DNA of 64,000 bases. It comes from Schaalia sp. HMT-172 (GTDB lineage Bacteria; Actinomycetota; Actinomycetes; Actinomycetales; Actinomycetaceae). A program made the position numbers and the translations under genes. Numbering within the stretch: position 1 is the stretch's first letter; the number at the start of each line of letters is the position of its first letter. Of the stretch, positions 16,738 to 25,340 are shown piece by piece. The DNA lies in contig NZ_CP130058.1 in NCBI RefSeq assembly GCF_030644365.1, positions 496,001-560,000 on the forward strand, written 5' to 3'. The notes under the pieces were generated by a model. It did no database searches, was not told where the DNA came from, and saw only the letters and a program-made list of their open reading frames with translations.

Positions 16738-18501
16738 ATGACTGAACACCCCCGCATCGGAATCCGCCCCACGATTGATGGCCGCCGCAAGGGCGTGCGT
16801 GAGTCGCTCGAAGAGCAGACCATGAACATGGCGAAGTCTGTCGCCGACCTCTTTACTTCCAACCTGCGCTACCCGGATGGCGCCCCGGTCGAGGTCGTCA
16901 TCGCCGACACCACGATCGGCCGCGTCCACGAGGCACAGGCCTGCGCGGCGAAGTTCCGCGCCAACAACGTGGGTCTGACCGTGACGGTGACCCCGTGCTG
17001 GTGCTACGGCACCGAGACCACGGACATGGACCCGGCGATGCCGCACGCGATCTGGGGCTTCAACGGCACCGAGCGCCCCGGCGCCGTGTACCTGGCCGCC
17101 GCCCTGGCCGGCCACGCCCAGATCGGCATCCCCGCCTTCGGCATCTACGGCGAGCACGTGCAGGACGCCGACGACACCTCGATCCCCGAGGACGTGCGTA
17201 CCCGCCTCCTCGACTACGCGACCGCCGGCCTGGCAGTCGCTCAGATGAAGGGCGAGGCTTACCTGTCCATGGGCTCGGTCTCCATGGGCATCGCCGGCTC
17301 CGTCGTTAACCCCGACTTCTTCGGCTCCTACCTGGGCATGCGCAACGAGTACATCGACATGAGCGAGTTCACGCGCCGTATCGACGAGGGCATCTACGAT
17401 CCCGAGGAGTACGAGCAGGCCTACCAGTGGATCCGCGAGAACTTCAAGCAGGGTAAGGACTGGAACCCGCCGGAGTGGCGCTACCCCGAGAAGCACGAGG
17501 ACTGGTGGAAGTTCGTCACCAAGATGACGCTCATCGCCCGCGACCTCATGCACGGCAACCCGCGCCTGGCCGAGCTGGGCTTCGAGGAAGAGGCGGGCGG
17601 CCACGGTGCCATCGCCGCCGGCTTCCAGGGCCAGCGCCAGTGGACGGACCACTTCCCGAACGGCGACGTCCTGGAGACTATCCTCAACACGAACTTTGAC
17701 TGGACCGGCATCCGTCAGCCCTCCGTCGTGGCCACCGAGAACGACTCGCTCAACGGCGCGTCGATGCTCTTCGGCTACCTGCTGACCAACACGCCGCAGA
17801 TCTTCTCCGACGTGCGCACCTACTGGAGCCCCGAGTCCATCGAGAAGGCGACCGGCTGGAAGCCTGAGGGCCGCGCAGCCGCCGGCCTGCTCGACCTACG
17901 TAACTCCGGCTCCACCACGCTGGACGGCGCCGGCAAGGCCGTGCGTGACGGCAAGAACGTCATCAAGCCCTGGTACGAGCTCACCGAGGAGGACCGCGAG
18001 GCCACGCTGGAGGCCACGACCTTCCACCCAGCCTCGACCGGCTACTTCCGTGGCGGCGGCTTCTCGACGCACTTCCGCACCTCGGGCGAGATGCCCGTGA
18101 CGATGTGCCGCATCAACCTGGTCCGAGGCCTCGGCCCGGTCCTGCAGATCGCGGAGGGCTACACGGTCGAGCTGCCCGACGAGGTTGCCTTCACCATCGA
18201 GGAGCGCACCAACATCGAGTGGCCGACCACCTGGTTCGTCCCGAACCTGACGGGCGAAGGCGCCTTCAAGAGCGTCTACGACGTCATGAACAACTGGGGT
18301 GCGAACCACGGCGCGATCTCCTACGGCCACATCGGCGGCCAGCTCATCACGCTGGCGTCGATGCTGCGTATCCCGGTCAACATGCACAACGTCCCCGAGG
18401 AGCGGATCTTCCGTCCCAAGGCGTGGTCGCTGTTCGGTACCGAGTCCCTGGAGGCCGCGGACTTCCGCGCCTGCCAGACCTTCGGCCCGATGTACCGCTG
18501 A
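16738..18501 (+). CDS. fucI: L-fucose isomerase
   Basis: 587-residue aldose-ketose isomerase of the FucI family (E. coli FucI is 591), converting L-fucose to L-fuculose with Mn2+; D-arabinose is a side substrate. Full-length similarity is evident in [72 protein letters not shown] (catalytic Glu) and the C-terminal [16 protein letters not shown] (metal His). The ATG at 16738 (GAAGGAATA upstream) is preferred; an upstream ATG at 16720 would add six residues. Cytosolic first step of fucose breakdown. Confidence 0.96.
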   Translation: MTEHPRIGIRPTIDGRRKGVRESLEEQTMNMAKSVADLFTSNLRYPDGAPVEVVIADTTIGRVHEAQACAAKFRANNVGLTVTVTPCWCYGTETTDMDPAMPHAIWGFNGTERPGAVYLAAALAGHAQIGIPAFGIYGEHVQDADDTSIPEDVRTRLLDYATAGLAVAQMKGEAYLSMGSVSMGIAGSVVNPDFFGSYLGMRNEYIDMSEFTRRIDEGIYDPEEYEQAYQWIRENFKQGKDWNPPEWRYPEKHEDWWKFVTKMTLIARDLMHGNPRLAELGFEEEAGGHGAIAAGFQGQRQWTDHFPNGDVLETILNTNFDWTGIRQPSVVATENDSLNGASMLFGYLLTNTPQIFSDVRTYWSPESIEKATGWKPEGRAAAGLLDLRNSGSTTLDGAGKAVRDGKNVIKPWYELTEEDREATLEATTFHPASTGYFRGGGFSTHFRTSGEMPVTMCRINLVRGLGPVLQIAEGYTVELPDEVAFTIEERTNIEWPTTWFVPNLTGEGAFKSVYDVMNNWGANHGAISYGHIGGQLITLASMLRIPVNMHNVPEERIFRPKAWSLFGTESLEAADFRACQTFGPMYR

Positions 18502-18508
18502 TGCACGT

Positions 18509-18550
18509 TCCGTTCGGGCTCGGGTTCCTCTCTCCCCGAGCCCGAACGGA
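18509..18550 (+). other. 16-bp perfect hairpin between fucI and the kinase gene
   Basis: A stem of 16 bp (18509-18524 with 18535-18550) with a 10-base pyrimidine loop. No T-run follows. Together with 15413-15458 and 16612-16651 it forms a series of strong intercistronic hairpins in this operon. Confidence 0.7.
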
Positions 18551-18670
18551 GCACCTTCCCGGGTAAGCCCGGTCCCGGAACGCGGCCCCGGCCTCGCCGA
18601 TGAGGACAGCCGTATTACTATCCCAATGACGGGACACGCCGAGCGAGGGCGTTTTGAGCAGGAGACTTCA

Positions 18671-20080
18671 ATGACCACCGTACTTGCTGTTGACCTTGGA
18701 TCCGCGTCCGGGCGAGTTCTCGCCGGAACTCTCACTGACGGCCGCCTGGAAGTCACGGACATTCACCGCTTCAAGCACCAGGCCCGCCGCCGCGAGGACG
18801 GGACGCTGACGTGGGACGTGGCGACGATGGAGGCCGAGACGATCAACGGCCTGACGAAGGCTCTCGAGCAGTTCCCGGACGCCCGCGCGGTCTCGATCGA
18901 CACGTGGGGCGTGGATTGGGCCCCCCTCGACGAGGACGGACGCCTCGTCGGCGACGTCATCGCCTACCGTGACGAGCGCACGTCGCGCACCCTTGACGCT
19001 TTCCGTGAGCGCATCGCGGACCGAGAGTTTTTCGACCTGACCGGCAACCAGCCCGCGACCATTAACACCGCGAACCAGCTGTTCGCCTACCTGCGCGAGG
19101 AACCCGAGGCCGCTAGCCGCGTGGCCGCCGCGCTCTTCCTGCCCGACTATTTTGCCTACCGGCTCACCGGGGTCGTCGGATGGTCGCGCACGATCGCCTC
19201 GACGTCCGGCCTGCTCACCCCCGGCGGCGGCGGCTTCAACGACGAGGTCTTCACTCGCCTCGGCATCCCGCGCGGCTGGTTCGGCGAGCTGTCCGCCGAC
19301 CGCACCGTTGTCGGCCCGTGCACGGTCCCCGGCCTTCAGACCCTGACCGTCGTGCGTGGCGGCGCCCACGACTCGGCCTGTGCCGTCCACGGCCTGCCCA
19401 TCGAAGCGGGCAAGCGCGCGTATTTCCTGTCCTGCGGCTCCTGGTCGGTGCTCGGAGCAATCGAGGACGAGCCCCTCATGAGCGACGTCGCCTTCGACAT
19501 GGGGATCACCAACGAGGGCCGCACCGACGGGGGAGTGCGCCCCCTGTTCAACATCACCGGCATGTGGATCCTTCAGGAGATTCAGCGCCAGTGGGAGCGC
19601 GAGGGCACTCCCACCGACACCGACGAACTCGTCGCCCAGGCGCGCGAGCTGCCTGAAGCCCCGGGCGTCTTCGACCCGGACGGCGAGGCCTTCGCGAGCC
19701 CCGGAGACATGCAACGCAAGATCGACGAGGCCCTGGATGCCCAGGGAGTCGCCCGCCCCGATTCGATGGCCGGCTACGTGCGCGTCATCATCGAGTCCTT
19801 CGCCCGCCGCTACGCTCGGGGGATCGGCGAGCTGACCGAGGCCACGGGCAAGGCCCCCGACCAGCTCAACCTCGTCGGCGGCGGCGCCCGCAATCGCCTG
19901 CTGTGCGACCTGACCGCTCAGATCGCGGGGGTGACCGTCGTGCGCGGCCCCATCGAGGCCTCGACCTTCGGTTCCCTCCTGGCCCAGCTCGAGACCATCG
20001 GCGCCCTGGATCCCCAGGACCGTGCCTCCGTCATCGCAGCCAGCACATCGACTCATGTCCACACGCCGACCCGCGCCTAA
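18671..20080 (+). CDS. FGGY kinase, L-fuculokinase of the rhamnulokinase (RhaB) type
   Basis: 469 residues, two actin-like domains. N-terminal VLAVDLGSASGRVLAGTL is the phosphate-1 loop. SIDTWGVDWAPLD and YRDERTSRTLD match the RhaB substrate site, MPDYF-like LPDYFAYRLTG follows, and the C-terminal LVGGGARNRLLCDLTAQIAG is the adenosine site. It phosphorylates a 6-deoxy-ketose (L-fuculose or L-rhamnulose) at O1. The fucI and fucU neighbours favour L-fuculose. The start has CAGGAGACTTCA upstream. The 3' end overlaps the LacI gene by 26 bases. The RhaB-like sequence means rhamnulose activity cannot be excluded. Confidence 0.9.
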   Translation: MTTVLAVDLGSASGRVLAGTLTDGRLEVTDIHRFKHQARRREDGTLTWDVATMEAETINGLTKALEQFPDARAVSIDTWGVDWAPLDEDGRLVGDVIAYRDERTSRTLDAFRERIADREFFDLTGNQPATINTANQLFAYLREEPEAASRVAAALFLPDYFAYRLTGVVGWSRTIASTSGLLTPGGGGFNDEVFTRLGIPRGWFGELSADRTVVGPCTVPGLQTLTVVRGGAHDSACAVHGLPIEAGKRAYFLSCGSWSVLGAIEDEPLMSDVAFDMGITNEGRTDGGVRPLFNITGMWILQEIQRQWEREGTPTDTDELVAQARELPEAPGVFDPDGEAFASPGDMQRKIDEALDAQGVARPDSMAGYVRVIIESFARRYARGIGELTEATGKAPDQLNLVGGGARNRLLCDLTAQIAGVTVVRGPIEASTFGSLLAQLETIGALDPQDRASVIAASTSTHVHTPTRA

Positions 20081-21050
20081 GAAGGTGTCGCTGGCCGATA
20101 TCGCGCGCAAGGCTGGCGTGTCCACCAACACCGTCTCTCGCGTCGTGCGCGGCGACCCGGAAGTCTCGGAGAAGACGCGGGCGAGGATCGCCAAGCTCGT
20201 CGAGGAGCTGGGCTACGTGCCCAACTACGCGGCGCGGGCGCTCGCGGCCAAGCGGACGAACGTGTTGCAGGTCGTGCTGGCCGCGCCCATGTTCCACGGT
20301 CACGGCACGGTGCTCCTGTCGATCCTCAATGCCTCGGCGCAGGCCGGGTATCACGTGTCCCTGTCCTACGCGTATGGGCCGGACGGGCAGTTGCGCTCCG
20401 ATTTTGCGCCCTTCGACGTGGATGGCGTCATCATCCTGGGTGGCCAGGATCCGACGATCGACGTCGCGATCGAGTCGGGGAAGCGTTTCCCGACGGTCCT
20501 CGTTCTGACGAGCGAGCAGGGGCTTGACGGTATTTCGACGGTCGCGGTGGATAACGTGCGCGGGGCGCGACTGGCGACCGAGCACCTGCTCGGGCAGGGG
20601 CTCACCGACGTCGTTCACATCGCTGGTCCCTCCGGCTGGTCGGACGCGCAGATGCGTCGCCGCGGTTACGTCCAGGCGTGCGAGGCCTACGGGATTACCC
20701 CGGCGATCCTGCAACCCGACTCGTGGGATTCACGCGACGGCTACGACGTCATGCGTGCGGCGGGCCGACTGCCGCAGGGCATTCAGACGGCGAACGATCA
20801 GCTCGCTTTGGGCGCGATGCGTTACATCTACGAGTGCGGGGGAGTGGTTCCTCGCGACGTGCGGGTCGTCGGTTTCGATGACATCGACGGGGCGGATTCC
20901 TACGCGCCGCCGCTGACGACGATCCATCAGCCCTTCGATCGCCTCGGCCGCACGGCGGTTCGGCTGGTTCGCTCGCTGATGGACGGTGGCCCCTCTCAAG
21001 ACATTGTGATCGATCCCGAACTGGTCATCCGGGCCAGTTCTCACCTGTAA
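20055..21050 (+). CDS. LacI-family transcriptional regulator
   Basis: 331 residues. Helix-turn-helix at about 9-30 (VSLADIARKAGVSTNTVSRVVRGDPEVSEKTRARI) and hinge helix LGYVPNYAARALAAKRTN are followed by a periplasmic-binding-like sensor domain ending at PELVIRASS. The ATG at 20055 lies inside the kinase gene and has no clear ribosome site, so translation is probably coupled. It most likely represses the importer/fucI/kinase operon via the CGTTAACG-type site near 12804, with a free sugar as inducer (inferred). Confidence 0.92.
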   Translation: MSTRRPAPKKVSLADIARKAGVSTNTVSRVVRGDPEVSEKTRARIAKLVEELGYVPNYAARALAAKRTNVLQVVLAAPMFHGHGTVLLSILNASAQAGYHVSLSYAYGPDGQLRSDFAPFDVDGVIILGGQDPTIDVAIESGKRFPTVLVLTSEQGLDGISTVAVDNVRGARLATEHLLGQGLTDVVHIAGPSGWSDAQMRRRGYVQACEAYGITPAILQPDSWDSRDGYDVMRAAGRLPQGIQTANDQLALGAMRYIYECGGVVPRDVRVVGFDDIDGADSYAPPLTTIHQPFDRLGRTAVRLVRSLMDGGPSQDIVIDPELVIRASSHL

Positions 21051-21063
21051 GGAAGGTACGTTC

Positions 21064-21495
21064 ATGCTCTACGGTCCTATGACTCATCCTCAGTTCCTGC
21101 GCGCGCTGGCTGCGGCCGGTCACGGGTCGAAGATCCTGCTGGCTGACGCGAACTACCCGCACACGACGGGTGTGAACCCGCGCTGCGAACTCGTGTCGCT
21201 CAACCTGGCTCCGGGCCTGTTGGACGTCAGTCAGGTCCTTGACGTGCTCAAGCGGACGATTCCGATCGAGCGCGCCGAGATTATGACTCCCGCCCCCGAC
21301 GCTGATCCGGTGGAGATTCCGATTCACGACGAGTTCCGGGCGGCTCTGCCGGGCGTCGAGTTCGGCGAGCTGTCGCGCTGGGACTTCTACGATGCTGCGC
21401 GCGACGAGAACGTCGGCATCATCGTTGCGACGGGGGAGCAGCGCCTGTACGGCAACCTGCTGCTGACGGTGGGCGTGCGTATGCCTGGGGAGTAA
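21064..21495 (+). CDS. fucU: L-fucose mutarotase (FucU/RbsD family)
   Basis: 143-residue FucU-type protein that interconverts alpha and beta anomers of L-fucose, supplying the form used by the isomerase. The family His motif is seen in LAAAGHGSKILLADANYPH, and the C-terminal GEQRLYGNLLLTVGV contains the conserved Tyr-Gly-Asn. Fourteen bases after the LacI gene with GTAAGGAAGG upstream. RbsD (pyranase) is the only alternative in the family; context supports FucU. Confidence 0.92.
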   Translation: MLYGPMTHPQFLRALAAAGHGSKILLADANYPHTTGVNPRCELVSLNLAPGLLDVSQVLDVLKRTIPIERAEIMTPAPDADPVEIPIHDEFRAALPGVEFGELSRWDFYDAARDENVGIIVATGEQRLYGNLLLTVGVRMPGE

Positions 21496-21544
21496 AACAC
21501 CTCGTCGGTACGAGGCCGGGGCTTCTGTGCCCGGTAGCGTACGC

Positions 21545-21563
21545 TTTCGTTTCATTTTCGTTT
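21545..21563 (+). promoter_or_regulatory. two direct TTTCGTTT boxes 11 bp apart
   Basis: TTTCGTTT at 21545-21552 and again at 21556-21563, one helical turn apart. Same word as the inverted pair over the DeoR promoter 200 bases downstream, suggesting a second, looping DeoR site. Confidence 0.5.
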
Positions 21564-21605
21564 GAGCGTGCGGCGTGAGTGCCAAGCGTCGTCGCGTTGG
21601 CGAGT

Positions 21606-21636
21606 GGGAGGGCGGTCCGAGTGGGACCGCCCTCCC
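21606..21636. terminator. 13-bp hairpin after fucU
   Basis: GGGAGGGCGGTCC (21606-21618) pairs perfectly with 21624-21636, loop GAGTG; no T-run. Marks the end of the first fucose operon. Confidence 0.6.
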
Positions 21637-21740
21637 GGCCGTTAATCCGCGAAATGTTAGGCCAATAGGCCTTTTGTCCGCCGCTTTGGTGAACGTTTGT
21701 TCGGGGGGTGTGCACGGGTGGGCGACACTATCGCGTGATG

Positions 21741-21783
21741 TTGCATACTTTCGTTTAAATGACTATTCTTTCCTTAACGAAAG
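21741..21783 (+). promoter_or_regulatory. promoter with DeoR operator
   Basis: TTGCAT (21741-21746) and TATTCT (21764-21769), 17-bp spacer. The inverted repeat CTTTCGTT (21748-21755) / AACGAAAG (21776-21783) covers the spacer and start site, a position suited to repression. Drives deoR and probably the dehydrogenase genes behind it. Confidence 0.7.
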
Positions 21784-21827
21784 TGAAAGCGACAAAGATT
21801 GTTGCTTCGACATGAGGAGGTGAACCC

Positions 21828-22577
21828 ATGGGACGTGCAGAAGAACGCACGAACTACATCCTGGATCGCCTCGCCCGCGAGGGTGAGGTGAGCGTCGCTC
21901 AGCTCGCCTCCGACCTGGGTGTCTCGCCCGTGACCGTTCGGGCCTCCCTCAAGGTCCTCGATGAACAGGGCTACCTCGTGCGCACCCACGGCGGGGCGCG
22001 CCCCACCACCTTCCGTAACATCCATCTGCGTCAAAACGACCGCGTGGATCAGAAGGAACGCATCGCCCGGGCCGCCGCTGACATGATCCACGACGACGAC
22101 CGGATCATGATCGAGGCCGGCACCACCTGCGCCCTGATCGTCAAGTACCTCACCGGCAAGCGAGGAGTCCAGGTCCTGACCAACTCCGTCCTCGTCTTCG
22201 CCAACGCCCGCTCCAACCCGAACCTGAACATCACGCTGACGGGTGGGCACTTCCGCGCCGAGTCCGAGTCCCTCGTGGGGCCGGTCGCCGAGCGCGCCAT
22301 CAATGACTTCAACGCGCGCGTTGCGTTCCTTGGAACCGACGGTTTTAGCGTTGATCGCGGCCTGACCACCCAACTCGTTGAGGGCGGACAGGTCGGTTCT
22401 ATCATGCGCACACGCGCACAAGAGACGTGGCTGCTCGCAGACTCCTCCAAGTACGGGGAAGCCGGCTTCGTCACCTTCATGGGGATCGACCAGGTCACCG
22501 GAATCATCACCGACGATGAGATCCCCGAAGAATCCATCAAGGAATTGGCCGAGCGCACGAAGCTGCGCATCGTCTAG
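21828..22577 (+). CDS. DeoR-family transcriptional regulator
   Basis: 249 residues. N-terminal winged helix (ERTNYILDRLAREGEVSVAQLASDLGVSPVTVRASLKVLDEQG, then LVRTHGGARP) and a DeoR sensor domain with IEAGTTCALIVKYL and FLGTDGFSVDRGLTT, the phospho-sugar pocket of the family. Strong GAGGAGGTGA ribosome site. It heads the operon with E2, E3, E1, PHP, SDR and MDR genes and probably represses it until a phosphorylated fucose intermediate appears (inferred). The gap to E2 is 10 bases. Confidence 0.92.
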   Translation: MGRAEERTNYILDRLAREGEVSVAQLASDLGVSPVTVRASLKVLDEQGYLVRTHGGARPTTFRNIHLRQNDRVDQKERIARAAADMIHDDDRIMIEAGTTCALIVKYLTGKRGVQVLTNSVLVFANARSNPNLNITLTGGHFRAESESLVGPVAERAINDFNARVAFLGTDGFSVDRGLTTQLVEGGQVGSIMRTRAQETWLLADSSKYGEAGFVTFMGIDQVTGIITDDEIPEESIKELAERTKLRIV

Positions 22578-22587
22578 GAGGAATTAC

Positions 22588-23925
22588 ATGGCCACCATCG
22601 TGGTGATGCCCCAGCTGGGCAACTCTGTTGAGTCGTGCATCATCGTCGAGTGGATGATCGCCGAAGGCGACACCGTCGCCGTCGACCAGACCCTCGCGTC
22701 CATCGAAACGGACAAGTCGACGATGGAGGTTCCCTCCACCGCCGCTGGAACTGTCCTCAAGCTCCTGTGGGAGGAGGGCGACGAGGTCCCCGTGAAGGAT
22801 CCGCTCATCATCGTCGGTGAGCCCGGGGAGGACATCTCCGGCCTCGTGCCCGGCGCTGACGCCGCTCCCGCCGACGCTGCTCCCGCCGAGCAGGCCGCCG
22901 CCCCCGAGCAGGCGGCCGCCCCCGCGTTCGCGACCGAGCGCGCCACCGGCGCCGTCTCCCCGCGCGCCCGCGCGCTCGCCGCCTCCCGCGGCGTCGATAC
23001 CTCGGCTATCTCCGAGGGATCGGGCCCCCACGGCCGCGTCATCGAGCGCGACGTCGCCGCCGCGATCGCCGCCGGCCCCGTCCTGACCTCCGCCGCGCGC
23101 GCCGCCGGCGTGAGCGCCACCGAGGGCACCGGCATCGGCGGACGCGTGAGCGTCGCCGACGCGGGCCGCGCCGCCGAGGCCGCTCCCGCCGCCGCCGTCG
23201 CAGCCCCCGCGGGTGCCGACTACCCGGGTGCCTCGACCTCCACCCCGCTCAAGGGCGTGCGCAAGGTCGTCGCCAAGCGCATGATGGAGTCCCTGACCTC
23301 CACCGCGCAGCTGACCCTCAACACGACCGCGAACGCCGCGGGCATCCTCGCGCTGCGCAAGAAGGTCAAGAACGCGGACGGCTCCCTGGGTCTGAACAAG
23401 ATCACGCTCAACGACCTGGTCTGCTTCGCCGTCTCGCGCACCCTGCCCAAGTACCCCGTGTTCAACGCCCACCTTGAGGACGGCGTCTTGACCGAGTTCG
23501 AGCAGGTCCACCTCGGCTTCGCGTGCGACACCCCGCGCGGCCTCCTGGTCCCCGTCATCCGCTCCGCGCAGGCCCTGGGCCTCAAGGCCTTCTCCGACGA
23601 GGCCAAGCGCCTGGCCGGCGGCGCCATCGACGGCACCATCGCCCCCGACTTCCTGAGCGGCGGCACCTTCACGGTCTCCAACATCGGCTCCTTCGGCATC
23701 GAGACCTTCACCCCCGTCATCAACCTGCCCCAGACGGCCATCCTCGGCGTCGGCGCGATCACCCCGCGCCCGACCGTGGCAGCCGACGGCACGATCGGCG
23801 TGGAGCAGCGCCTCAACCTGTCGCTGACGATCGACCACCAGGTCATCGACGGCGCGGACGGCGCCCGCTTCCTGCGCGACCTGGTCGCCGCCATCGAGAA
23901 CATCGACGTGACCGTCCTGGCCTGA
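22588..23925 (+). CDS. E2 component, dihydrolipoamide acyltransferase
   Basis: 445 residues. Lipoyl domain 1-80 with the attachment lysine 43 in ETDKSTMEV. A long Ala/Pro linker follows, then a peripheral-subunit-binding domain (SPRARALAASRGVDTSAI, then GPHGRVIERDV; about 115-150). A second, similar segment follows directly (LTSAARAAGVSATEGTG, then GGRVSVADAG), possibly a tandem binding domain. The catalytic domain ends with DHQVIDGADGA, carrying the active-site His and Asp. It transfers the acyl group from E1 to CoA. The ATG at 22588 has AGGAGGAATTAC upstream. Acetoin-, pyruvate- or branched-chain-type E2 cannot be told apart by eye. Confidence 0.92.
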   Translation: MATIVVMPQLGNSVESCIIVEWMIAEGDTVAVDQTLASIETDKSTMEVPSTAAGTVLKLLWEEGDEVPVKDPLIIVGEPGEDISGLVPGADAAPADAAPAEQAAAPEQAAAPAFATERATGAVSPRARALAASRGVDTSAISEGSGPHGRVIERDVAAAIAAGPVLTSAARAAGVSATEGTGIGGRVSVADAGRAAEAAPAAAVAAPAGADYPGASTSTPLKGVRKVVAKRMMESLTSTAQLTLNTTANAAGILALRKKVKNADGSLGLNKITLNDLVCFAVSRTLPKYPVFNAHLEDGVLTEFEQVHLGFACDTPRGLLVPVIRSAQALGLKAFSDEAKRLAGGAIDGTIAPDFLSGGTFTVSNIGSFGIETFTPVINLPQTAILGVGAITPRPTVAADGTIGVEQRLNLSLTIDHQVIDGADGARFLRDLVAAIENIDVTVLA

Positions 23926-23941
23926 GGAAAGAGGAACACTC

Positions 23942-25309
23942 ATGAGTGACACGCATTTTGACGTCATCGTCCTCGGTGCGGGCCCCGGCGGCTACCTGGC
24001 CGCTGAGCGCCTCGGACACGCGGGCAAGAAGGTTGCCCTCGTCGAGGAGCAGTACCTGGGCGGCACCTGCCTGAACGTGGGCTGCATCCCCACCAAGACC
24101 CTGCTCAACGGCGCGAAGAACTACCTGCACGCCAAGGAAGCCAGCCAGTTCGGCGTGGACGCCAGCGGCGTCGCCGTCAACTGGACGCAGATGCAGGCCT
24201 GGAAGGACCAGGTTGTCAAGGGTCTGGTCGCCGGCGTCGCAGCCACCGAGCGCAAGGCGGGCGTCACCGTCATCAACGGCCGAGGCCACCTCGACGCCCC
24301 CGGTCGCGTGACCGTCGAGGGCACGACCTACACCTCGGACCACGTCATCATCGCCACGGGCTCCGTGCCGGCCATGCCCCCGCTGCCCGGTACCCAGGAC
24401 AACCCGGCGCTGGTCGATTCCACGGGCATCCTGTCCCTGCCCGAGGTCCCCGCCCGCCTCGCCATCATCGGCGGCGGCGTCATCGGCGTCGAGTTTGCCT
24501 CCCTGTACTCCACCCTCGGCTCCCAGGTGACCGTCATCGAGATGGCCCCCGAGATCCTGCCGTTCATGGACGACGACCTGGCCGCCAAGGCCCGCGCCGC
24601 CATGAAGGATGTGACCTTCGAGCTGGGCTGCCGCGTCGAGTCCCTCGACGGGGGCACCGTCCATTACTCCAAGGGCGCGGAGAAGCTCAGCGTCGAGGCC
24701 GACGTGGTCCTCATGGCAGTGGGCCGCCGTCCCGCGACGGAGGGCTGGGGCGCCAAGGAAGCCGGCCTCGAGATCAACCGCGGCATCGTCGTCGACGACA
24801 CGATGCGCACCAACCTGCCCAACGTGTGGGCCATCGGCGACGTCACCGGACGCTCGCTCCTGGCGCACGCCGCCTACCGCATGGCGGAGATCGCCTCGGC
24901 GAACATCCTCGACCCCACCGCCAAGAAACGCGGCGAGGTCATGCGCTGGCACACCGTCCCGTGGGCCGTCTTCTCGATCCCCGAGGCCGCCGGCGTGGGC
25001 CTGACCGAGTCCGCCGCCAAGCGCGAGGGTCGCGACGTCCTCGTCGCCAAGGTCCCCGCCCTCATGTCGGGCCGCTTCATCGCCGAGAACGGCTTCAAGG
25101 CCCCCGGCGAGGCGAAGATTCTCGTCGATCCCGCGACCCACCAGGTGCTCGGCATTCACGTCCTGGGCGCCTACGCGGCGGAAATGATCTGGGGCGCGCA
25201 GGCCGTCCTCGAGATGGAACTGACCGTCGAGGACCTGCGCCAGGTCGTCTTCCCTCACCCCACCGTGTCCGAGGTTATCCGCGAAGCCGCGTGGGCCGTC
25301 AAGCTCTAA
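23942..25309 (+). CDS. lpdA: E3 component, dihydrolipoamide dehydrogenase
   Basis: 455-residue FAD disulfide oxidoreductase that reoxidises E2 lipoamide with NAD+. [17 protein letters not shown] is the FAD loop, [16 protein letters not shown] has the redox cysteine pair, and [19 protein letters not shown] is the NAD fold. [10 protein letters not shown] precedes the dimer domain, whose end [15 protein letters not shown] has the catalytic His/Glu. Sixteen bases after the E2 gene, so dedicated to this complex. Confidence 0.95.
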   Translation: MSDTHFDVIVLGAGPGGYLAAERLGHAGKKVALVEEQYLGGTCLNVGCIPTKTLLNGAKNYLHAKEASQFGVDASGVAVNWTQMQAWKDQVVKGLVAGVAATERKAGVTVINGRGHLDAPGRVTVEGTTYTSDHVIIATGSVPAMPPLPGTQDNPALVDSTGILSLPEVPARLAIIGGGVIGVEFASLYSTLGSQVTVIEMAPEILPFMDDDLAAKARAAMKDVTFELGCRVESLDGGTVHYSKGAEKLSVEADVVLMAVGRRPATEGWGAKEAGLEINRGIVVDDTMRTNLPNVWAIGDVTGRSLLAHAAYRMAEIASANILDPTAKKRGEVMRWHTVPWAVFSIPEAAGVGLTESAAKREGRDVLVAKVPALMSGRFIAENGFKAPGEAKILVDPATHQVLGIHVLGAYAAEMIWGAQAVLEMELTVEDLRQVVFPHPTVSEVIREAAWAVKL

Positions 25310-25340
25310 CGAACCCCCTACGTCAAGGAAGAGTAGAACA

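Noticed and set aside
22537-23967. 476-residue frame antisense to the E2 gene
   Set aside because: High-GC shadow of the real gene: Gly/Asp/Arg-rich, no domains, while the sense frame has clear lipoyl and acyltransferase motifs.
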